21,348 nt of DNA from Chitinophagaceae bacterium (GTDB lineage: Bacteria; Bacteroidota; Bacteroidia; Chitinophagales; Chitinophagaceae): the NCBI GenBank assembly GCA_021323155.1, contig JAJTCI010000007.1, forward strand, positions 1 through 21,348, written 5' to 3'. Made by a program: the position numbers and the translations under genes. The notes under the pieces were generated by a model. That model saw only the letters and a list, made by a program, of their open reading frames with translations. It made no database searches and was not told the DNA's origin. This document shows, piece after piece, positions 16,121 to 21,348 of this stretch. Each line of letters begins with the position of its first letter. The stretch's first letter is position 1.

Positions 16121-17908
16121 TTAATTAAGTGTTGGCAGGGCAGCGGTCGCTTTACGTTCACCAATTTGCTGCCGCCACATGGCATAGTACAATCCTTTTT
16201 CATTGATCAGGTCCAGGTGTGTGCCTGTTTCCACTACCTGTCCTTTCTCCAGTACATAAATCCTGTCGGCGTGCATAATGGTACTCAACCGGTGCGCGAT
16301 CAAAACGGTGATCTGCTCCTTTTCATCCGAAATCTTCCGGATGGTATTCGTGATCTCTTCTTCGGTGATGCTGTCAAGAGAGGAGGTGGCTTCATCGAAG
16401 ATCAGCATATGCGGCTGGCGCAGTAAAGCCCGGGCAATGCTCAGCCTTTGTTTTTCTCCCCCACTCAGTTTAAGACCGCCTTCGCCGATCATGGTATCGA
16501 GTCCTTTTTCCGCTCGTGTCAACAGGCTGTGGCAACTGGCTTTATACATCACGTCGTGAAGCGCCTCGTCGGTGGCGGAAGGATTTACGAAACTGAGGTT
16601 CTCCCTTATGGTACCTGCAAACAGTTGTGTATCCTGCGTAACAAAACCGATCTGGTTACGCAATTCATCAAAGTCCATTGATCCGCTGTCAACACCGTTA
16701 TAACGGATGTGACCTTCCTGCGGGCGATACAAGCCCACCAGGAGCTTTACCAAAGTGCTTTTGCCCGCGCCTGAGGGGCCGACAAATGCTATCGTTTCAC
16801 CTTTCTTTACATCGAACGAGATATTATCGAGCGCTTTGTATTGTGCAGTATGGTGCTTGAAAGAGATGTTTTGAAATTCCAGTTCTTCGATCATGCCTAC
16901 TTTGGCGGGATTGGCGGGCTTTACCTCCACCTTTTTCTCCATTACATTATGGAAGTTATTAATTGAAGCTTCCGCCTCCCTGTAGCTGAGTATGATATTG
17001 CCGATCTCCTGCATCGGGCCGAAAATGAAAAACCCGTAGAACTGCAGCGTGATGAATTCACCTGGTGTCAGGTGTTCGCGGAAGATGAGGAGTAATAAAG
17101 TAAAGCTGATCACCTGGCGGAGGAAGTTCACCAGGGTGCCCTGTACGAAGCTGATGGCGCGGATGCTTTTTACTTTCCGCAATTCCAACCCGAGGATCTT
17201 ATAGGTGTTGTTGTTCAATCTTTTTACTTCCTGCTCCGTGAGGCCAAGGCTTTTCACCAGTTCGATATTGCGGAGCGATTCGGTGGTTGTGCCTGCGAGC
17301 GCAGTGGTTTCTTTCACGATATTTTTCTGGATGGCTTTTACCTTCCGGCTGAGCCTGTTGGTGACCAGGGCCAGGATGATGATACCACCCACGTACACGG
17401 GCATGATGCTGCCGTGCTTGCTGGTAGCGTATATCGAAACAAACACCACACTTACAATGATGGCGAAGACCACGTTGATGAACAGGCTGATGAATTTCTC
17501 CGTATCAGCCCTTACTTTGGTGAGAATAGACAAGGTCTCACCGCTGCGCTGGTCTTCAAATTCCTGGTAAGGCAGCCTCATTGAATGCCGGAGACCATCG
17601 GTAAAGATCTTAGCACCGAACTTCTGGATGATCACATTCACGAAGTAGTCCTGGAAGGCTTTCGCTATGCGACTCACCATGGCGGTGCCCACCAGTAATC
17701 CAAGCAATCCCAGTACTCCCCAGGTGAACTGTGATTCTGTCCTGGGCGTTCCGTCGTTAAATGTGCCCGGATGATTTGCAAAATTATCAATGACCTTTCC
17801 GATCAGGTAGGGATCGAAAAGTGAGAAGACCTGGTTGATGGTGGCAAGAAACATCGCGAGGGCAATGGTCCAGCGGTAAGGTTTAAGGTATCGCAGCAGC
17901 AATTTCAT
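16121..17908 (-). CDS. ABC exporter, fused membrane and ATPase domains (second copy type)
   Basis: 595 residues: membrane domain to about residue 325, then a complete ATPase domain with Walker A GPSGAGKS (377-384), Q-loop Gln425, signature LSGGE (481-485), Walker B ending Asp505-Glu506, and switch His539. It is a type I exporter that would work as a homodimer or with another half-transporter. It is clearly diverged from the exporter at 3521-5347 (different linkers, signature LSGGEKQR against LSGGQRQR) and is not a recent duplicate. A GT25 glycosyltransferase lies upstream on the same strand, 103 bp away, so a role in exporting a glycan or glycolipid is possible but is only inference from position. 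Confidence 0.92.
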   Translation of the reverse strand: MKLLLRYLKPYRWTIALAMFLATINQVFSLFDPYLIGKVIDNFANHPGTFNDGTPRTESQFTWGVLGLLGLLVGTAMVSRIAKAFQDYFVNVIIQKFGAKIFTDGLRHSMRLPYQEFEDQRSGETLSILTKVRADTEKFISLFINVVFAIIVSVVFVSIYATSKHGSIMPVYVGGIIILALVTNRLSRKVKAIQKNIVKETTALAGTTTESLRNIELVKSLGLTEQEVKRLNNNTYKILGLELRKVKSIRAISFVQGTLVNFLRQVISFTLLLLIFREHLTPGEFITLQFYGFFIFGPMQEIGNIILSYREAEASINNFHNVMEKKVEVKPANPAKVGMIEELEFQNISFKHHTAQYKALDNISFDVKKGETIAFVGPSGAGKSTLVKLLVGLYRPQEGHIRYNGVDSGSMDFDELRNQIGFVTQDTQLFAGTIRENLSFVNPSATDEALHDVMYKASCHSLLTRAEKGLDTMIGEGGLKLSGGEKQRLSIARALLRQPHMLIFDEATSSLDSITEEEITNTIRKISDEKEQITVLIAHRLSTIMHADRIYVLEKGQVVETGTHLDLINEKGLYYAMWRQQIGERKATAALPTLN

Positions 17909-17983
17909 CTGTTAGTTTTTATCCCGTTCCCTTGAAAAATTGATTAGGAAGGTAAATGAATTGTGATTACCGGCAATTATTGT

Positions 17984-17995
17984 GCAACCGGTTGC
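17984..17995. promoter_or_regulatory. Perfect 12-bp palindrome upstream of the second ABC exporter
   Basis: GCAACCGGTTGC is its own reverse complement. It lies in the 103-bp gap between the GT25 gene and the exporter, 76 bases before the exporter start. It lacks a T tract, so it does not look like a terminator; an operator is possible. Nothing else supports this. Confidence 0.25.
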
Positions 17996-18011
17996 GGACT
18001 GCCAACATGGC

Positions 18012-18776
18012 TTAATTCTCAACATACGAGCCGGATGACTTATCGGCCTGGCTCTCCTGAGTAAACAAACGCGGCAGGCTGATAAACCCGTTGATGACAT
18101 TATTCGTTATCGCATGTGCCAGCAGGTCATCCGCTATGTAAACAATCGGTGTCTGCATTCCGACCAGTTTCGCGGCGGCCTCACGCCTGAGCGCATAGGC
18201 ACTTGTATACATGTGGTAGCCCGCTTTTTTCAGGTGAGCTGAATACCCGGTGGCATGCAGGTTGCCGATCATTTCATCGCTCCACTTTAGTCCGCCCATC
18301 TTTCGCTGGATGCGATACACCTGTTGCTTGATCCTGGTGCCGATATTCGAGGATATGTTCTTATGGTAGTCGAAATATACCAGGTCCCAGTCAGGAGGAA
18401 GCTGGCGCATCACGGTGTTAAATAAAGCGATACCTGGGGCTGCTTTCACATCATCTTCCAGGATGAGGACCTTCTCAAAGCCTTTCTGCAGGATGTCTTC
18501 GTATACCAGGCGGTGGCTCCAGCTGCAGCCGATCTGTCCGCCGGTCATGGCTTTGTTGTAACGATGGGTGTTTTGGGCGCCCTCCTCGTTATAGATCTCT
18601 TTTTCTTTCAGTTCATCAATAGAAAAATCATTCTTATCAGCCCCATAGAAAAATGAGAAGTTGAGGCCCTGCAAATGCTGGGTGATCTTCTCCTGCCTTT
18701 CAACAGCTCTCCGAAGCGTGATCACATACACGTGATCAAAATAGTCGTTGAGTGCAACAAAGGGATTTTCTGTCAT
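18012..18776 (-). CDS. Family 25 glycosyltransferase (LPS-biosynthesis type)
   Basis: 254 residues. The N-terminus (FDHVYVITLRRAVERQEKI) and the segment GGQIGCSWSHRLVYEDIL are typical of GT25, the family of LPS galactosyl- and glucosyltransferases such as LpsA/Lex1. An acidic metal-binding motif LEDDV lies at 106-110, and ADDLLAH near 215 may be a second acidic site. No signal peptide or membrane helix is seen, so it should act in the cytoplasm on lipid-linked or core oligosaccharide. Donor sugar and acceptor are not predictable. It is divergent from ruvB; the ABC exporter lies 103 bp downstream on the same strand. A TACCTTTA element (18780-18787, minus strand) lies almost directly at the ATG. 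Confidence 0.87.
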   Translation of the reverse strand: MTENPFVALNDYFDHVYVITLRRAVERQEKITQHLQGLNFSFFYGADKNDFSIDELKEKEIYNEEGAQNTHRYNKAMTGGQIGCSWSHRLVYEDILQKGFEKVLILEDDVKAAPGIALFNTVMRQLPPDWDLVYFDYHKNISSNIGTRIKQQVYRIQRKMGGLKWSDEMIGNLHATGYSAHLKKAGYHMYTSAYALRREAAAKLVGMQTPIVYIADDLLAHAITNNVINGFISLPRLFTQESQADKSSGSYVEN

Positions 18777-18874
18777 CAGTAAAGGTATTCTCCAGGCTGT
18801 AATGAGCCCGCAGCATTAATGGTCGTTCCTGCTGTAAAAATAGAATTGTTTGCGTTAGTGCTTAAATTGCACCC

Positions 18875-19903
18875 ATGTCCAATCCGAACCTCCATACCGG
18901 CAAAGAGATATTAAGTGCAGCGGACAAGGAGTTCGAGAATACGATCCGTCCGAAGGAGATTGAAGAATTTGCCGGGCAGAGCCAGATCATTGAGAACCTG
19001 GTGATCTTTATCAAGGCGGCCAAAATGCGTGGAGAGGCGTTGGACCACGTGTTGTTCCATGGCCCGCCCGGTCTTGGCAAGACCACCCTCAGCAGGATCG
19101 TAGCCAATGAACTTGGGGTTAATATCCGCGAGACATCCGGTCCGGTGATCGAAAAGCCAGGTGACCTGGCTGGGCTGCTCACCAACCTACAGCCCAATGA
19201 TGTGCTTTTCATAGATGAAATTCACCGGTTGAGTACCGTGGTAGAGGAATACCTCTATGCGGCGATGGAAGATTTCCGGATCGATATCATGATCGATACC
19301 GGGCCTAATGCAAGAAGCATACAACTCAGCCTTAACCAGTTCACGCTGATCGGTGCTACTACGCGCAGTGGCTTATTGACTGCCCCTTTGCTTTCCCGTT
19401 TCGGTATTAAGTCCCGGCTGGAATACTATCATTCGGATATTCTCAAGAAGATCATAGAGCGCAGCTCGGCGATTCTCAATACATCTATCACCTCTGAAGC
19501 AGCCAACGAGATCTCCCGGAGAAGCCGCGGCACACCGAGGATCGCAAATGGCTTATTGAGAAGGGTACGCGATTTCGCACAGGTGTTGAACGATGGCCGG
19601 ATCGACCTTGGCATCACGCAGCATGCTTTGAAGGCGTTGAATGTTGACGAACATGGATTGGATGAGATGGACAACAGGATACTTTCCTGCATCATTGAGA
19701 AATTCAAAGGTGGGCCGGTGGGCATCACCACGATCGCTACGGCGGTGGGCGAGGAGCCAGGTACTATTGAAGAAGTTTATGAACCTTTCCTGATCCAGGA
19801 AGGATTCCTACAGCGTACACCACGGGGAAGAGAGGTTACCGCGAAAGCGTATGATCATTTGGGAAGGAAACCACAAAGGGGAAATCAACCGGGATTGTTT
19901 TAA
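18875..19903 (+). CDS. ruvB: Holliday junction branch-migration ATPase RuvB
   Basis: 342 residues, the usual RuvB length. RuvB hexamers drive branch migration of Holliday junctions with RuvA. Visible are the N-terminal IRPKEIEEFAGQSQIIENL, Walker A GPPGLGKTT (near residues 64-72), Walker B LFIDEIHRL, sensor region GATTRSGLLTAPLLSRFGI, arginine-finger/sensor 2 region SRRSRGTPRIANGLLRRVRDFAQV and the winged-helix end (GPVGITTIATAVGEEPGTIEEVYEPFLIQEGFLQRTPRGR). ruvA and ruvC are not adjacent. The start ATG at 18875 has no Shine-Dalgarno; a TAAATTG sequence just before it is too weak to call a promoter. Confidence 0.97.
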   Translation: MSNPNLHTGKEILSAADKEFENTIRPKEIEEFAGQSQIIENLVIFIKAAKMRGEALDHVLFHGPPGLGKTTLSRIVANELGVNIRETSGPVIEKPGDLAGLLTNLQPNDVLFIDEIHRLSTVVEEYLYAAMEDFRIDIMIDTGPNARSIQLSLNQFTLIGATTRSGLLTAPLLSRFGIKSRLEYYHSDILKKIIERSSAILNTSITSEAANEISRRSRGTPRIANGLLRRVRDFAQVLNDGRIDLGITQHALKALNVDEHGLDEMDNRILSCIIEKFKGGPVGITTIATAVGEEPGTIEEVYEPFLIQEGFLQRTPRGREVTAKAYDHLGRKPQRGNQPGLF

Positions 19904-19904
19904 A

Positions 19905-19938
19905 AGAGTGGGGCACTTTTTAAAAAGTGCCCCACTCT
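19905..19938. terminator. Bidirectional terminator: perfect 34-bp palindrome between ruvB and the response regulator
   Basis: AGAGTGGGGCACTTTTT (19905-19921) and AAAAAGTGCCCCACTCT (19922-19938) are exact reverse complements with no spacer. It begins 1 base after the ruvB stop and ends 3 bases before the regulator stop. The G+C-rich 12-bp outer stem closes on T5A5. T tracts after the stem are short on both strands (TTTT on the minus side), so termination may depend on the very strong stem. Confidence 0.75.
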
Positions 19939-19941
19939 CTA

Positions 19942-20640
19942 TTAAGGCGCCACGAGCCTGAACCCGTTGCCGTGTATATTAACGATCTCGATATTTGAAT
20001 CTTCTTTCAGGTACTTCCTCAGCTTGGCAATGTAAACGTCCATACTGCGGCCGTTAAAATATGTATCGCTGCCCCAGATCTTCTTTAAGGCCCGCTCTCT
20101 GGGCAGGAGGTCGTTCTTGTGCTCGGCCAGCATCTTCAACAGCTCGTTTTCTTTTGGTGAAAGTGTTTGTGTTCTTCCGTCAACGATCAACTGGCGCAGC
20201 TTCGGATTGAAATGATATTTCCCCATGTCGAATTCGATGTTCTCGCTCTCCTTGGTGAGTTCCTCGTTTCGTTTCAGGATGGCCTTGATCTTGAGCAACA
20301 ACACTTCACTGTCGAAGGGTTTGGTTATGTAGTCATCCGCACCCAGCTTATAACCCTGGATAATGTCTTCCTTCATTGTTTTCGCGCTCAGGAAGAACAG
20401 GGGAATGTCAGGGTCAACGTCGCGTATCTCTTCGGCCAGCGTAAATCCGTCCATATTCGGCATCATCACGTCGAGCAGGCATATATCAAACTTCTCACGC
20501 TGGAAAGCAGCCAGTCCCAGTCGGCCGTCCCTTTCCAGGGTTACATCGTAATCATTGAGTTCTAAATAGTTCTTTAAGACCATTCCAAGATTCTGATCAT
20601 CTTCACAAAGCAGGATCCTGTATTTCTTTTTTTCTTCCAT
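19942..20640 (-). CDS. OmpR-family response regulator (RprY-like)
   Basis: 232 residues: receiver domain (about 7-122) with acidic pocket Glu13-Asp14-Asp15, phosphorylatable Asp57 in LLDVMMP, Ser85 and Lys107, then an OmpR/PhoB winged-helix DNA-binding domain (about 133-231) with LSPKENELLKMLAEHKND, RSMDVYIAKLRKYLKEDSNIEIVNIHGNGFRL. Overall it resembles Bacteroidota RprY. No histidine kinase gene is adjacent on either side; the only kinase in the window is the hybrid at 11770-13506, which carries its own receiver. The gene appears monocistronic, sharing a palindromic terminator with ruvB. A TAGCTTTA sequence 40 bases upstream may be its -7 element. Confidence 0.93.
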   Translation of the reverse strand: MEEKKKYRILLCEDDQNLGMVLKNYLELNDYDVTLERDGRLGLAAFQREKFDICLLDVMMPNMDGFTLAEEIRDVDPDIPLFFLSAKTMKEDIIQGYKLGADDYITKPFDSEVLLLKIKAILKRNEELTKESENIEFDMGKYHFNPKLRQLIVDGRTQTLSPKENELLKMLAEHKNDLLPRERALKKIWGSDTYFNGRSMDVYIAKLRKYLKEDSNIEIVNIHGNGFRLVAP

Positions 20641-20940
20641 GGTTCAGTTTTTTGAATAGAATAAAATTACGCGAATTTATAAAGCTATGAAATCCAACGT
20701 AAATTATGTTAAAACAGCTGTACAACATTTAAGCCAGTCTTTGTCACAGAGCGACCACCGGGAGCGCTCTTAACCTTTCGTTGTGCCGCTTGCCGGCAGG
20801 AATGTGATGGGTGGTGTGGTTGCGCTGTTTTCCGCCACGATCAAGTCATATCACCCCAGTCGAGGCGAACTTTCAGTTCCAATAATAACACGGAGCATAA
20901 TCTATCATTAGATAAATACCTTTATCGCACAACAGAAACT
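20641..20940. other. 300-bp divergent gap between the response regulator and the HerA-like gene
   Basis: No convincing gene. The first 100 bases are A+T-rich; the middle is G+C-richer with a GAGCGCTC palindrome (20763-20770). Near the right end TACCTTTA (20917-20924) is a near match to the -7 consensus, 16 bases before the next ATG, preceded by a small inverted repeat ATCTA-TCAT-TAGAT. Only short open frames (28 and about 37 codons) occur, with no support. Confidence 0.5.
20680..20687 (-). promoter_or_regulatory. Possible -7 element for the response regulator
   Basis: On the minus strand it reads TAGCTTTA, seven of eight consensus positions (final A in place of G), with a leader of about 35 bases to the ATG. 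No -33 TTG at the usual spacing. Confidence 0.25.
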
Positions 20941-21348
20941 ATGTCTGAAAATTTTGCTGAGGCTGTTAAAGCCGGCTACGCTTTTAAAGGTGAGAAAGCA
21001 AAGATCGGTATCGCGATGCTCGCGGGTGCCGCCGTTCCCGGAGCGGATGTATTCCTGCCATTGAAGACCATGAACCGCCACGGGCTGATCGCCGGTGCTA
21101 CGGGAACCGGAAAGACCAAGACCCTCCAGTTATTGAGTGAACTGCTTAGTGATAACAGCGTGCCTGTGTTGTTGATGGATATCAAAGGGGACCTGAGTGG
21201 CCTGGCTGCCGCGGGCGCATCCAATGAAAAGATCATTGAGCGGGCGAAAACGCTGGGGATTGAATATCGCCCTGCTGCCTATCCCGTTGAATTGCTCACG
21301 TTGAACCAGGGAGCCGGTGTGCAATTGAAGGCCACGGTAACCGAGTTC
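20941..21348 (+). CDS. HerA-like ATPase/helicase, DUF853 family (3' end outside window)
   Basis: 136 codons are visible with no stop, so the gene continues past the edge. The N-terminus (AVKAGYAFKGEKAKIGIAML) and LPLKTMNRHGLIAGATGTGKTKTLQLLSELL, with Walker A GATGTGKT, followed by VPVLLMDIKGDLSGLAA with a Walker-B-like aspartate, are characteristic of the DUF853/YjgR family of HerA-FtsK-type ATPases, usually about 500 residues. Such proteins form hexameric P-loop ATPases; YjgR's biological role is poorly defined. The start at 20941 has no Shine-Dalgarno. It is divergent from the response regulator. Confidence 0.9.
   Translation, partial: MSENFAEAVKAGYAFKGEKAKIGIAMLAGAAVPGADVFLPLKTMNRHGLIAGATGTGKTKTLQLLSELLSDNSVPVLLMDIKGDLSGLAAAGASNEKIIERAKTLGIEYRPAAYPVELLTLNQGAGVQLKATVTEF

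Noticed and set aside
3521..17908. The two ABC exporters as a duplicated gene pair
   Set aside because: Their membrane domains and motifs differ throughout; they are distinct branches of the same superfamily and far apart.
20687..20773. 28-codon open frame in the gap before the HerA-like gene (and a roughly 37-codon one farther right)
   Set aside because: Too short, no ribosome binding signal, no recognisable peptide; could not be told from chance.

Overview
This window reads as a stretch of Bacteroidota chromosome, most probably from the family Chitinophagaceae. The evidence is the set of protein families present (a eukaryote-like isoleucyl-tRNA synthetase with KMSKR, a DksA-like protein without zinc cysteines, an rbfA–FtsX-permease pair, a stand-alone N-terminal transketolase subunit, an RprY-like regulator), the lack of Shine-Dalgarno sequences before nearly all genes, and four exact matches to the Bacteroidota -7 promoter element TAnnTTTG in the right orientation. 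The family assignment is inference. I see no prophage, insertion sequence, CRISPR array, tRNA or rRNA. Most genes are housekeeping genes with consistent base composition.

Layout. 1-3200: the 3' part of ileS, then a DksA-like gene 2 bases downstream, closed by a strong GAAA-tetraloop terminator. 3201-3520: a non-coding island with a 11-bp triplet repeat, a perfect DnaA box (TTATCCACA) and six tandem copies of a 20-bp unit. This is the most unusual non-coding structure in the window. 3521-5347 (minus): an MsbA-like ABC exporter. 5459-7102 (plus): rbfA and a LolC/E-type permease. 7099-7947 (minus): the N-terminal half of a split transketolase with no C-terminal partner beside it. 8182-9315 (plus): a WecA/MraY-type polyprenyl-phosphate sugar-phosphate transferase with its own terminator. 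9412-9975 (plus): frr. 9972-10841 (minus): an EamA transporter. 10982-11773 (plus): scpA. 11770-15461 (minus): dxs followed by a membrane hybrid histidine kinase, apparently one transcript. 15669-16103 (plus): a DUF2721 membrane protein. 16121-18776 (minus): a family 25 glycosyltransferase followed by a second ABC exporter. 18875-19903 (plus): ruvB. 19942-20640 (minus): an OmpR-type response regulator, separated from ruvB by a perfect 34-bp palindrome. 20941 to the edge (plus): the start of a HerA-like (DUF853) ATPase.

The genes cover translation (IleRS, RbfA, RRF), the cell envelope (two ABC exporters, LolC/E permease, WecA-like enzyme, GT25), central and isoprenoid metabolism (transketolase subunit, DXS), DNA maintenance (ScpA, RuvB, HerA-like protein) and signalling (hybrid kinase, response regulator, DksA-like protein). 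Packing is tight: three of the six convergent gene pairs overlap by exactly 4 bases, their stop codons sharing a palindromic CTAG or TTAA. I did not find a clear new multi-gene system. The best leads are the iteron-like array with its DnaA box, the basic-tailed zinc-less DksA-like protein, the dxs–kinase unit and the orphan transketolase half.
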